Part shown: piece after piece, positions 1 through 8,707 of the stretch
How positions within the stretch are numbered: the stretch's first letter is position 1
Layout of the letters: each line of letters opens with the position of its first letter
NCBI RefSeq assembly: GCF_014697025.1
Contig: NZ_JACJRC010000002.1
Location: 372,001 to 436,000 of the forward strand
Length of the DNA stretch: 64,000 nucleotides
From: Alkalinema sp. FACHB-956
GTDB taxonomy: Bacteria; Cyanobacteriota; Cyanobacteriia; Leptolyngbyales; Leptolyngbyaceae
Reading direction: 5' to 3'
The notes under the pieces: model-generated
What the model was told of the DNA's origin: nothing
The model's input: the letters and a program-made list of their open reading frames with translations, nothing else
Databases searched by the model: none
Position numbers and translations under genes: made by a program

Positions 1-187
1 TGACCTTTTTTTGTTCGGCTGACTCTGTTCCGCCTGCGATCAAATTTTCGATCGAGTCTCTCAAATGTTTTGCCCGCCACTGCAAGAGTGTAGTGATCAG
101 TTCCTGAATTTCCGATGCCAACAAACTCAGGATCAGGTACACAAAAAACAGGCCGATGATCACATCAAGAATAAAAGGCAGATTCAT
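1..187 (-). CDS. N-terminal part of an unknown membrane protein (runs off the window)
   Basis: The minus strand is open from an ATG at 187 to the left edge, about 62 residues, so the C-terminus is missing. The protein starts MNLPFILDVIIGLFFVYLIL, a clear N-terminal membrane helix, followed by a charged segment with the pattern LASEIQELITTLLQWRAKHLRDSIENLI. Similar starts occur in long cyanobacterial and bacterial membrane proteins of unknown function (recalled, not searched). No function can be assigned from this fragment. It lies upstream of and on the same strand as ctaE, with about 220 bp between the ctaE stop and its start, so it may be a separate unit or the tail of the cta transcript. 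Confidence 0.7.
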   Translation of the reverse strand, partial: MNLPFILDVIIGLFFVYLILSLLASEIQELITTLLQWRAKHLRDSIENLIAGGTESAEQKKV

Positions 188-409
188 AGACAACCGCTCA
201 ATCCATGGATCAGATAAAGATGCACAGTCAATGTACCATAGGAAATCCGTCTCCAAGCATTTGTGTAACAGGACTCAACTTCAGGGGCTGATCAGCAGAA
301 ATTGCAAAATAACTTTACCTCGATCGAGGAGAAGCAATACCCCAAAAAAAGACGGGAGAGCCAGACTCCCCCGCGTTCCTAACTCATATTCAGGCTGTTC
401 TCAAGTTGT

Positions 410-1024
410 CTAGAGAATGTAAAGCAAGAAAAATAAAACAATCCAGACGACATCAACGAAGTGCCAGTAAATTTCCGCAGCTTCAATGCCGAAGTGATGT
501 TTGCTGTTGTAGTGATCGGGCTTGAGCGATCGCCATAGTACCGCCAAAATCAGCAATAGCCCGAAGGTGACGTGGAGGCCGTGGAAGCCGGTTAGAACAT
601 AGAACGTACTGGCATAGAGATTGGTGGTGAGGCCAAATTCAAGGTTGAAATATTCAACCAACTGCCCCGCTAAAAACACTGCCCCCATTGCCGCAGTCAG
701 GCCAAACCAAAGGCGCATCCCTTTCACATCATTTTTTTTGATTGCAGTATCTGCGTTGTGAATCACAAAGCTACTGGCAATCAGAATGGCTGTATTAATG
801 CCAGGTAATAGCAGCTCCCGTTCCGGGGTTCCCTCCGGCGGCCAGACCGGAGCCACTGCACGAAAAGTTAAATAGGCGGTAAAGAGGCCGAGGAAGATCA
901 TCGCCTCCGCCACGAGGAACACTAAAACACCAGTAATTCTTAAATCTGGGTGGGCATGATGCCCGGTTTCTTCAGCGGTCACGATCAGTTCAGCTTGGCT
1001 GGGATCAAGAGTGGAGCCGGTCAT
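410..1024 (-). CDS. ctaE: Cytochrome c oxidase subunit III
   Basis: Subunit III of the aa3-type terminal oxidase, a 204-residue membrane protein that stabilises the catalytic core. It has the short five-helix cyanobacterial form: a hydrophilic N-terminus of about 25 residues, then helices starting at ITGVLVFLVAEAMIFLGLF and ending in the family signature GFHGLHVTFGLL and AAEIYWHFVDVVWIVLFFLLYIL. The conserved Glu and His residues of helices III, V and VII are visible. It is the last gene of the minus-strand ctaC-ctaD-ctaE run, 110 bp downstream of ctaD. The start is ATG at 1024. Length and motifs match the family, so the call is firm. Confidence 0.95.
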   Translation of the reverse strand: MTGSTLDPSQAELIVTAEETGHHAHPDLRITGVLVFLVAEAMIFLGLFTAYLTFRAVAPVWPPEGTPERELLLPGINTAILIASSFVIHNADTAIKKNDVKGMRLWFGLTAAMGAVFLAGQLVEYFNLEFGLTTNLYASTFYVLTGFHGLHVTFGLLLILAVLWRSLKPDHYNSKHHFGIEAAEIYWHFVDVVWIVLFFLLYIL

Positions 1025-1115
1025 GGTTTAAGGGCTAAAAAACGTCTTAGGTGGATAAAGCGCTAGGTGCGATCGGGTCGGTCAGCGGTGGATAAGGATA
1101 CTCAGTGGACAACGC

Positions 1116-1149
1116 GACTAGGTCGATCAAGAGACTAGGTCGATAAAGA
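1116..1149. repeat. 17-bp tandem repeat, two copies, over the ctaD stop
   Basis: Two copies of gactaggtcgatNaaga lie head to tail. The ctaD stop codon (1135-1137) is inside the second copy. A looser repeat of the 'ggtggataaag' type continues toward ctaE. Confidence 0.75.
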
Positions 1150-2805
1150 CGTGGCACCCGCATCCAGATTACTGGGTGGAGCAACTTGGGGCCGCTTGCC
1201 ATAGGCATAGGGATGGCAAAGGATGACAGGCTCCTCCTCAAAATTTTCCTCCGGGGGTGGGGAACTCGTAGACCACTCTAGGGTGAGCCCCTTCCAAGGA
1301 TTGGCCAGCGCTTTTTCGCCCTTGATCCAACTCCAGACCGCATTAATCAGGAAAGGAAAGGTCGATACGGCAAGCAGATAGGTGCCGATCGTGCAAATCA
1401 TGTTGATCGTGGCATATTTCGGATCGTATTCTGCAATACGGCGATTCATGCCATCCAAACCCAGTTTATGCATGGGTAGGAACGTTAAGTTAAACCCGAT
1501 AAATGTCAACGCAAAGTGAATTTTCCCTAACGTTTCGTTCATCATGCGACCCGTCATTTTAGGGAACCAGTGATACACACCGGCGTATATCCCAAAGACG
1601 CTGCCCCCAAACAGCACGTAATGAAAGTGTGCAACCACGAAGTAGGTGTCGTGGACGTGAATATCAAAGGGAACCGCTGCCAGCATCACGCCGCTAATGC
1701 CCCCAATCACGAACATGGACACAAAGCCCATGGCAAAGAAAAGGGCACTGTTAAGATTTAACTTACCACCCCAGAGGGTCGCGACCCAACTGAAGACCTT
1801 AATCCCCGTGGGGACTGCAATCACCATCGTGGCGAACATAAAGAACATGCGTAACCAAGGTGGGGTTCCACTGGTAAACATGTGGTGCGCCCAAACGATC
1901 AACCCTAAGAAACAAATCGCCAAGCTGGAATAGGCGATCGCTCGGTATCCGAAGATCGGTTTCCGGGCATGGACGGGAATAATTTCCGAAATCATGCCAA
2001 ACACCGGCAGAATCATGATGTAAACCGCCGGGTGGGAATAGAACCAGAACATGTGCTGGTACACGATCGGGTCACCGCCGCCCGTGGGATTAAAAAAGGC
2101 CGTTCCCACAATCAAATCAAAGGACAGCAAAATCAGCGCACCCGCCAAAACGGGGGTCGAGAGCAAGATCAAAACTCCCGTCGCCAAGCTAGCCCAACAG
2201 ACCAAAGGCATGTCGTTCCACCCCATTTTGGGATGGCGCATTTTCCAAATGGTTACCACAAAATTCACGGCCCCTAGGATGGATGAGGATCCCAGTAACA
2301 ACACACTCAGGATCCAAATTAATTCCCCGGCCTTAGGGCTCATGGTACTCAAGGGGGGATAGGAGGTCCAACCTGCTCCCGCCGCGCCCCCAGTCACAAA
2401 AAAGCTAGCCATCAGCAAGACGCCTGCTGGGGGGATGATCCAAAACGCAAGGGCATTCAGCCGAGGGAAGGCCATATCCCTTGCACCAATCATGAGGGGC
2501 ACTAGGTAATTAATAAACCCCGCCGTGGCTGGCACAATCCATAGAAAAATCATGACTGTGCCGTGCAGCGTAAACAGGCTGTTGTAGAGCTCTGGGCTGA
2601 CGACATCTGAGGCTGGGGTGGCCAGCTCTGTCCGTACAGCCGCTGCGAGTGCCCCGCCAATCAGATAGAACAAGAAGGACGTGACTAAGTATTGAATCCC
2701 AATTACCTTGTGGTCATGGCTAAAGCTGAAATACTTGCGCCAGTTGGAGGTTGGGGGGTGATCGGTGGGTTGAGTGTTGTCTGGAAGTGGGGTGAGAATC
2801 GTCAT
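1135..2805 (-). CDS. ctaD: Cytochrome c oxidase subunit I
   Basis: Catalytic subunit of the respiratory heme-copper oxidase, which reduces O2 to water while pumping protons. It has 556 residues and 12 predicted helices. Visible active-site elements are the YSHPAVYIMILP segment with the CuB His and the cross-linked Tyr, the HH pair in VWAHHMFTSG, and the heme a3/heme a histidines in VHDTYFVVAHFHYVLFGG. The motif reads YSHPAV rather than GHPEV. From family knowledge this is the A2 subtype, in which Tyr-Ser replaces the helix VI Glu at the end of the D proton channel. The C-terminus ends in a Glu/Pro-rich tail. It lies about 95 bp downstream of ctaC. Confidence 0.97.
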   Translation of the reverse strand: MTILTPLPDNTQPTDHPPTSNWRKYFSFSHDHKVIGIQYLVTSFLFYLIGGALAAAVRTELATPASDVVSPELYNSLFTLHGTVMIFLWIVPATAGFINYLVPLMIGARDMAFPRLNALAFWIIPPAGVLLMASFFVTGGAAGAGWTSYPPLSTMSPKAGELIWILSVLLLGSSSILGAVNFVVTIWKMRHPKMGWNDMPLVCWASLATGVLILLSTPVLAGALILLSFDLIVGTAFFNPTGGGDPIVYQHMFWFYSHPAVYIMILPVFGMISEIIPVHARKPIFGYRAIAYSSLAICFLGLIVWAHHMFTSGTPPWLRMFFMFATMVIAVPTGIKVFSWVATLWGGKLNLNSALFFAMGFVSMFVIGGISGVMLAAVPFDIHVHDTYFVVAHFHYVLFGGSVFGIYAGVYHWFPKMTGRMMNETLGKIHFALTFIGFNLTFLPMHKLGLDGMNRRIAEYDPKYATINMICTIGTYLLAVSTFPFLINAVWSWIKGEKALANPWKGLTLEWSTSSPPPEENFEEEPVILCHPYAYGKRPQVAPPSNLDAGATSLST

Positions 2806-2899
2806 AGATCACAGAACATCATAGTAAGGAGCAGCGGAGAGCATCATCATGCCTGTTCAGACAACAGCAGCAGGGGTGCGCAGAATTTGCAGTCAGTCA

Positions 2900-3973
2900 C
2901 TATAGATTGGACTCCGGCATTTGCTGCATTGCTTGGATGGATTGAATATGTTCCACTGTGATCCCCAGTTTTTGGGCATAGGGTGCGAGGTAGTCTGCAT
3001 CGCTGAGATGGGCAGGATGGAGCGCGATCGCTTGCTGCATTGGAGGATCTTGCTCCGGACGGCTGGCAACCTGCTGACTAGTTAACCAAGCTTGGAAAGC
3101 CTCCTCAGGCTCAACCACAACCTTGGTTTTCATCACCCCGTGGTAGGCACCACACAGCTCTGCACAGATGACTGGATATTCACCCACTTTGGTTGGCAGG
3201 AAGCGCAGGGATACCGTACGACCGGGAATGGCATCTTGTTTCACCCGAAACTCCGGCACCCAAAAAGCATGGAGCACATCCATCGCCGAGATATTGAGCC
3301 GTACATCGCGGCCCACGGGAACATGGAGTTCGCCAGCCGTAATCTCTGTTCCTTCGTAGTTAAACAACCAGGCAAACTGTAAGCCATTGACATTAATGAC
3401 AACGGAATCCTGGGTCGCGCTGGGTGCTGGAGTGGGCACAGCCGTGGTGGTGGCACCGACTGTAGCGTCCGCTAATGCTGTCGTTGACTCAGGAAGGGCT
3501 GCCAGGGGAGCCGCGATCGCGGCTCCCGGTTCAGAACGAGGCACAGAATCCGCCAGGGTCATATCGTGATGGGTGGCGTCATGGGCACTGGCCAGATGAC
3601 TGCCATGATCCATGGGATTGAGTCCCCCCATTTGTTCGTAAATATCGAAACTATAAATCGAGAGCGCAAGGACGACCATTGCCGGAATCGCAGTCCAGAC
3701 AATCTCCAAGGGGATATTACCGTGAATATACTTAGCATCACTGTCATCGTCTGGTTTGCGCCGATAACGAAATATCACCCACAATAGCGAGCCTTGCACC
3801 AGGATAAAAATCCCAGTCCCGATCGTCATCATGACGTTGAATAGATCATCGATCAAGTCAGCTTCCGCAGAAGCCGCGATCGGCAATAGATGATGGTTAT
3901 AGCCGTACCAGAGACTGAGAAGAGTTAATAGAATCCCAGCCAGTAATGTCGCGATTTGGCTCGGAATTTTCAC
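2900..3973 (-). CDS. ctaC: Cytochrome c oxidase subunit II
   Basis: Carries the CuA centre that accepts electrons from cytochrome c or plastocyanin. It has 357 residues, two N-terminal helices (about residues 8-28 and 45-70) and a C-terminal cupredoxin domain. The CuA ligands are present in the segment CAELCGAYHGVM and the upstream His of LHAFWVPEFRVKQD. Between helix 2 and the cupredoxin fold lies a His- and then Ala/Thr/Pro-rich linker of about 80 residues (roughly 115-190) that is longer than in most family members. It is the first gene of the minus-strand ctaCDE unit. The 450-bp divergent region toward ctaA should hold both promoters. Confidence 0.96.
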   Translation of the reverse strand: MKIPSQIATLLAGILLTLLSLWYGYNHHLLPIAASAEADLIDDLFNVMMTIGTGIFILVQGSLLWVIFRYRRKPDDDSDAKYIHGNIPLEIVWTAIPAMVVLALSIYSFDIYEQMGGLNPMDHGSHLASAHDATHHDMTLADSVPRSEPGAAIAAPLAALPESTTALADATVGATTTAVPTPAPSATQDSVVINVNGLQFAWLFNYEGTEITAGELHVPVGRDVRLNISAMDVLHAFWVPEFRVKQDAIPGRTVSLRFLPTKVGEYPVICAELCGAYHGVMKTKVVVEPEEAFQAWLTSQQVASRPEQDPPMQQAIALHPAHLSDADYLAPYAQKLGITVEHIQSIQAMQQMPESNL

Positions 3974-4421
3974 AATGCGTTCCCCCTATGCGACGATGGC
4001 ATATTTCAAATGCAAGCCTCACACGGCTATCTAACAGGCTATCGAATAGACTACCTAACTAAGGTAGATCAGGCTTTTCCGATCGGGTAGAGAAACTTTG
4101 TAATCCTTAGGCTTTTCTTCAGGATCAGTGAATGTTAGTTACGAAATATTTCGATTTTTGATGCAGAATTTTGAAGATTCTCTAAAGGTTTGATGCAAGT
4201 CTTAGTCTGATCCGGCAGATTAAAATCAAAGCAGTTGATTAAGCCTACTGAGAGCATTGACTCATTTTGGACGTATTATCTCGAAACAATGACTCAAGCA
4301 AAATGACTCAAGCAAGGACTCAACTGGACAAGGACTCAACCAAAAATCACTGAACCAAATTTTTGTAATTGAGATTGGATTGAGCTCGGATCGTAGTTTT
4401 GATGTTGGAGGTGATGCAGCA
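3974..4421. promoter_or_regulatory. Divergent control region between ctaC and ctaA
   Basis: About 450 bp without a supported gene separates the oppositely oriented ctaCDE and ctaAB units, so promoters for both should lie here. No -10/-35 pair is convincing by eye. The ctaA-proximal half contains a 14-bp direct repeat (aatgactcaagcaa at 4288-4301 and 4302-4315) followed by degenerate ggactcaac copies. Confidence 0.5.
4288..4338. repeat. 14-bp direct repeat upstream of ctaA
   Basis: Two perfect copies of aatgactcaagcaa are followed by two decayed 'ggactcaac' units. It lies 84 bp or more upstream of the preferred ctaA start. Confidence 0.7.
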
Positions 4422-5468
4422 ATGACAGATGCAGCCACAAACCAGATGCACCAAATGCAGCCAAACGCTTTGGTCAACGATGCGGCCAAAGATACTTTCG
4501 GGCAAAATCACTCGCAAAACCACGCCCAAAAACAGTGGATTACCCGATCGGTGTTTGGATTGGCGATCGCAACGCTGGGGCTGATGGCCTTAGGGAGTGC
4601 CACCCGTGTCATGAATGCAGGACTCTCCTGTCCCGATTGGCCCCTGTGCTATGGCACCCTATTGCCCTCACAGCAGATGAATTTACAGGTCTTTCTGGAA
4701 TGGTTTCATCGCTTGGTGGCTTCGGTGATTGGCTTTGGGATCATTTCAGTGACGGCGGGAACCTGGTGGTATCGTCGATCCCAGCCTCAGGACTGCCCCC
4801 GGTGGCTCCCTTGGAGCATGACCTTTGCCCTAGGGCTTGTGGTCTTCCAGGGGGTGCTAGGCGGCTTAACGGTTACAGAATTACTGCGATTTGACATCGT
4901 TACTGCCCATTTAGGGACGGGACTGTTATTTTTTAGTACTCTTTTAACAATTGGCGTGTTGTTAGTCCCTGACGCGATTTTCTTGCCGGGGGGCGGGACG
5001 ACAGCAACCGTGGATGGGCCAACGATTCAAGACCGGGTTCGTAAATTGCAACGCCTCCGCTGGGTTGGTTTGGTGGCCGTTCTCTGTATCTATCTACAAA
5101 GTTTGCTGGGTGGCCTCGTGGCTTCCCGTTGGGCCCTCCATCAGTGTTTTGGGGTACAACAGCTCTGCACCGTCATGAATAGCCACCTCATTGGGGTAAT
5201 TCCCGCCACGATCGCCACGATCGTCGCAGTGGTATTCGCGATGCGGTCTAAGGTTCTTTCTTCTGGGCTACGGCATGTGATCCATGGCGCTGGATTTTTG
5301 TTACTGATGCAACTGCTTTTAGGGGTTGCAACCTTTAGACTCCATTTACAGGTGGAACCCTTAACCGTAGCCCATCAAATGGTTGGTGCATCTCTCTTGG
5401 GGGCCTTAGTCATCTTTACGGTTGCGATGTTCCGCACCCATCGACTGGTCCTGAAACAAGCTAACTAG
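4422..5468 (+). CDS. ctaA: Heme A synthase (CtaA/COX15 family)
   Basis: Oxidises the C8 methyl of heme O to the formyl group of heme A, the cofactor of the neighbouring oxidase. Eight membrane helices are evident. The His ligands are in EWFHRLVAS, TAHLGTGLLFF, MNSHLIGV and VAHQMVGAS. Cys pairs are seen in GLSCPDWPLCYG and in HQCFGVQQLC. I chose ATG 4422 because GGAGGT lies about nine bases upstream. A TTG at 4380 would add 14 residues. The first 40 residues are Gln/His/Asn-rich and hydrophilic, longer than usual. It is followed by ctaB on the same strand. Confidence 0.93.
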   Translation: MTDAATNQMHQMQPNALVNDAAKDTFGQNHSQNHAQKQWITRSVFGLAIATLGLMALGSATRVMNAGLSCPDWPLCYGTLLPSQQMNLQVFLEWFHRLVASVIGFGIISVTAGTWWYRRSQPQDCPRWLPWSMTFALGLVVFQGVLGGLTVTELLRFDIVTAHLGTGLLFFSTLLTIGVLLVPDAIFLPGGGTTATVDGPTIQDRVRKLQRLRWVGLVAVLCIYLQSLLGGLVASRWALHQCFGVQQLCTVMNSHLIGVIPATIATIVAVVFAMRSKVLSSGLRHVIHGAGFLLLMQLLLGVATFRLHLQVEPLTVAHQMVGASLLGALVIFTVAMFRTHRLVLKQAN

Positions 5469-5572
5469 AACCGACCCATTTCTAGCACTGACTCAGCTGG
5501 AACCCATGATTAGAAGCCGTTGAGTTCATGTTTCCCCCGTTCGTTTAGCCCTTCCATGAATGGTCATTCATC

Positions 5573-5637
5573 GACTGATTCAAGCGACTGATTCAAGCGA
5601 CTGATTCAAGCGACTGATTCAAGTGACTGATTCAAGC
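5573..5637. repeat. 13-bp tandem repeat, five copies, between ctaA and ctaB
   Basis: The unit gactgattcaagc is repeated five times without gaps, with one base change in the fourth copy. It fills the middle of the 303-bp ctaA-ctaB space. I see no other clear feature in that space. The unit is not a multiple of three, so it does not look coding. Confidence 0.9.
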
Positions 5638-5771
5638 GATCGCGAGCCTGGGTGTTATGACCTCCGGGGGCTTCCTGAACGTGTTGCCTGAGTTGGCCAC
5701 TGAAGTTCTCGCCGTACACTCCGTTCTTTGCTGACGAACGATTGTTTCCTATCTCTCTTACGCCAGGATTT

Positions 5772-6734
5772 ATGCAAGATACCCTTACGACACTGCCTCT
5801 CAATCGCGATTGGCGACAAGTGATCCAAAGTTATATTCAACTCACTAAGCCACGAATTATTTTGCTTCTCCTGATTACAACGGCGGGCAGTATGTGGATT
5901 GCAGCCCATGGTCAGGTAGATCCTCGCTTAGCCTTAATCACGCTTCTCAGCGGAGCCTTTGCATCTGGTGCGGCCAACACGATTAACTGTCTCTACGATC
6001 GAGATATTGACACCATCATGGAGCGCACTCGCAACCGACCGCTCCCCTCAGGCCGCGTGAGTCCCCGAGATGCCATCATTTTTGCAGGGGTCTTAACCAC
6101 CCTGTCCTTTGGTCTATTAGCGACCTTTGCGAATTTGCTGAGTGCTTGCTTGGCGATGTCAGGCATTGTTTTCTATGTCTTGATTTACACCCATTTTCTC
6201 AAGCGCTACAGCACTCAAAATATTGTCATCGGAGGAGCAGCCGGAGCCATTCCACCCCTCGTCGGTTGGGCTGCGGTAACTGGCGACTTAAGTATTACTG
6301 CTTGGATTCTCTTTGCCATCATTTTCCTATGGACTCCCCCCCACTTCTGGGCGTTGGCAATGATGATTCGCGAAGACTACGCGATCGTCAAAGTTCCCAT
6401 GCTACCCGTTGTCGCCGGGAATGAATTTACCAGCCGGGAAATCCTCTACTACACATTGGCCTTAATTCCCACAACGTTGGTCTTAACCTATCCCTTGGGT
6501 GTGATGGGGGCGACCTACGCAGTGATTGCTCTAGCTTTAGGGATTCTGTTTGTCAAGAAATCTTGGGAACTGATTCAAACCCCCGGAGACTATTTCACGG
6601 CCCGATCGGTGTTTAAATATTCCATTCTCTACATGATGTTGCTCTGTGCAGGCATGGTGGTGGATAGTCTCCCGATCGTGCAGCACTTGGATCAAACCAT
6701 CCTAGCCTACGTACAACCCTTCTTCCCCGCCTAG
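5772..6734 (+). CDS. ctaB: Protoheme IX farnesyltransferase (heme O synthase)
   Basis: Transfers a farnesyl group to heme B to make heme O, the substrate of CtaA. It is a UbiA-superfamily membrane prenyltransferase of 320 residues with about nine helices. The first Asp-rich motif reads [18 protein letters not shown], followed by [11 protein letters not shown], both diagnostic. The start at ATG 5772 gives MQDTLTTL and then a family-like [20 protein letters not shown]. An AGGA sits just upstream. A TTG at 5742 would add ten residues. It forms the heme A branch with ctaA and supplies the oxidase encoded divergently. Confidence 0.95.
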   Translation: MQDTLTTLPLNRDWRQVIQSYIQLTKPRIILLLLITTAGSMWIAAHGQVDPRLALITLLSGAFASGAANTINCLYDRDIDTIMERTRNRPLPSGRVSPRDAIIFAGVLTTLSFGLLATFANLLSACLAMSGIVFYVLIYTHFLKRYSTQNIVIGGAAGAIPPLVGWAAVTGDLSITAWILFAIIFLWTPPHFWALAMMIREDYAIVKVPMLPVVAGNEFTSREILYYTLALIPTTLVLTYPLGVMGATYAVIALALGILFVKKSWELIQTPGDYFTARSVFKYSILYMMLLCAGMVVDSLPIVQHLDQTILAYVQPFFPA

Positions 6735-6786
6735 GGATCTAGAATGGAGATAGCGTCACGGGAACCCTCTAGGTAACGATCGATCC

Positions 6787-7809
6787 ATGACAACTGCTAT
6801 TTCCATTCAAAATTTACAAAAACGCTACGGCGATGTCACCGCCGTTCAAGATATCTCCCTAGAAATCCAGTCTGGGGAGATTTTTGGCATTCTAGGCCCC
6901 AATGGAGCGGGGAAAACCACGACTCTACGCTGTCTCTGTACCCTGATGCAGCCCGATGCAGGGACGATCGAGGTGATGGGGTTCTCCGCCTTGCATCAGC
7001 CCCGTGCCGTGCGGCAAAAATTGGGGTACGTTGCCCAGGAAGTGGCCTTAGATAAGCTGCTGACGGGACGGGAGCTATTAGAGCTACAAGCTGCGTTGTA
7101 CCACCTCCCCCCGGCCCAAATCGCCGATCGCGTCAACGAAGTGCTCGCTTTACTCGGCCTGGATGAATGGGCCGATCGCTTGATTGGCAGTTATTCCGGC
7201 GGGCTCAAAAAGCGACTCGATCTGGCTGCTGGCTTACTGCATCGACCCGAAGTCTTAGTCCTGGATGAACCCACCGTCGGCTTGGATATCGAAAGTCGCA
7301 CCGTGGTTTGGCAGTTTTTGCAGCAGCTTCAGCAGCAGGGAATGACGATCGTCCTAACCAGCCACTACCTAGAAGAAGTTGATGCCCTCGCCAATCGTGT
7401 CGCCATTCTCGATCGCGGGATCGTCATTGCCGCAGACACGCCCACCCGTTTAAAACACCAACTAGGCGGCGATCGCATTACCCTCAAACTGCGGGAATTT
7501 ACTGCGATCGCAGAAGCCGAGCAAGCTCAAGCACTCTTGACCACCCTTCCCTGGATTCATAGTGTCGTGATTAACGCTGGGCAGGGAAATTCCCTCAATT
7601 TAGTCGTAGACTCCCGGCCCGATGCCCTAGCCCTGGTACAATCCACCCTGCACCAGGCCGGACTGCCGCTGTTTAGCTTGGCCCAATCCAAGCCGAGCCT
7701 CGATGATGTCTACCTAGCCGCCACCGGCCAGACCCTCATGGATGCAGAATTAGCGGCGATCGGTCGTCGTGATCCCAAGGCCGAGCGCAAACAAGCCATG
7801 CGCCGTTAG
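6787..7809 (+). CDS. ABC transporter ATP-binding protein, DrrA-like
   Basis: ATPase of an ABC-2 type exporter, 340 residues. Walker A is GPNGAGKTTT near residue 40, the signature is YSGGLKKRLDLA near 140 and Walker B is VLVLDEPTVGLD near 160, with the switch His in VLTSHYLEE. The C-terminal 100 residues match the accessory domain of daunorubicin-resistance-type ATPases. It starts 52 bp after ctaB. The matching permease is at 8708, with an unknown membrane protein between. Similar genes sit behind ctaAB in other cyanobacteria (recalled). The substrate is unknown; lipids or hydrophobic compounds are usual for this class. Confidence 0.9.
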   Translation: MTTAISIQNLQKRYGDVTAVQDISLEIQSGEIFGILGPNGAGKTTTLRCLCTLMQPDAGTIEVMGFSALHQPRAVRQKLGYVAQEVALDKLLTGRELLELQAALYHLPPAQIADRVNEVLALLGLDEWADRLIGSYSGGLKKRLDLAAGLLHRPEVLVLDEPTVGLDIESRTVVWQFLQQLQQQGMTIVLTSHYLEEVDALANRVAILDRGIVIAADTPTRLKHQLGGDRITLKLREFTAIAEAEQAQALLTTLPWIHSVVINAGQGNSLNLVVDSRPDALALVQSTLHQAGLPLFSLAQSKPSLDDVYLAATGQTLMDAELAAIGRRDPKAERKQAMRR

Positions 7810-7856
7810 CCGGTTTAGCCGACCGAGAGTGCTTAGGATCCAGCAACACTCTTGGC

Positions 7857-7901
7857 AACTCAGCTCTTGAAAACTCAGCTCTTGAAAACTCAGCCCGGGG
7901 A
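7857..7901. repeat. 15-bp tandem repeat, about three copies
   Basis: Perfect copies of aactcagctcttgaa at 7857 and 7872 and decayed ones after them, about 50 bp downstream of the ATPase stop. Confidence 0.75.
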
Positions 7902-8062
7902 ACTCGGCTATTGGCAACTAAACCCTTGGAAACTAATGCCAATTTCCCGGTCTATCCACGAAATGCGAGAAACAGGGGTATGTAGATGGATGATATGATG
8001 CTAGTGACAAAAAGCAACTGTGTATCTATCTTCGATCCTCCTCCCTCTGGCGTGAGACTTTC

Positions 8063-8608
8063 ATGGGATATCTGAACCAGACCTTGGCAGTGCACATTGA
8101 GCTTTGGATGATGCTGGTCATGGGGTTATTGGCCAGCTTGATGACAGGTGTTGTTGTGGGTTTTGCAGTGTCACAGCCCTTGCGCACCTATCAACTGATG
8201 TTGGTCACGTTTTTGAGTGCTTTAACGGCTTGGTTGAGCACAGCATTGTTGACGGGGGGCTTAATGGTTGTTGGCCTGGAATGGCTCACTTTCCAAATCA
8301 TGCCCCTATCCGGGTTAGCCGTCGGGGGACTCCTGGGATCCATGACCTATATCTGGATTCGATCGCAGCGTCGTCGATCGGCCCATCGTTGGGCGATCGT
8401 GGGTTCCCTTGGCGCTTGGCTTTTTGTGGCGATCGCGAGTGGGTTGGCTTACCATCATTTCAAGACCATCGGGGCACCGGGCGATCGGGACTCGGTGCTT
8501 CCGACGGGATTTTGGTCTTGTATCTCCTACAGCATGGCCTTAAGTTCTATTTTTGGTGCTTGTTCCGGCGGGTTGATCTTCCATCAAACCCGTCATCTGA
8601 GGTCTTAA
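8063..8608 (+). CDS. Unknown integral membrane protein
   Basis: I do not recognise this 181-residue protein. Four to five hydrophobic segments are visible (about residues 12-38, 45-70, 75-95, 110-130 and 150-172), with a basic loop (RSQRRRSAHR) near residue 103. It lies between the ATPase and permease of an ABC exporter on the same strand, which suggests a link with that transporter, but the gaps on both sides (about 250 and 100 bp) leave room for separate promoters. A second plus frame is open over the same interval but has a composition unlike a protein, so I prefer this hydrophobic frame. Confidence 0.7.
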   Translation: MGYLNQTLAVHIELWMMLVMGLLASLMTGVVVGFAVSQPLRTYQLMLVTFLSALTAWLSTALLTGGLMVVGLEWLTFQIMPLSGLAVGGLLGSMTYIWIRSQRRRSAHRWAIVGSLGAWLFVAIASGLAYHHFKTIGAPGDRDSVLPTGFWSCISYSMALSSIFGACSGGLIFHQTRHLRS

Positions 8609-8642
8609 CGCATGAAGTCTTAACGCATGAAGTCTTAGCGCA
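8598..8642. repeat. 15-bp tandem repeat, three copies, over a stop codon
   Basis: The unit tgaagtcttaacgca occurs three times with two substitutions. The stop codon of the preceding gene (8606-8608) lies in the first copy. Confidence 0.85.
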
Positions 8643-8707
8643 TCTGCGAACTGCTTCATCGACTAACCTTTTCATGTCTGTTCTGAAATTGTTTTAGTAA
8701 GGGTTCT

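Noticed and set aside
8104-8697. A second plus-strand frame of 197 codons over the unknown membrane protein
   Set aside because: Irregular Cys/His/Gly-rich content, and it includes the tandem repeat as protein. The hydrophobic frame is the better gene.
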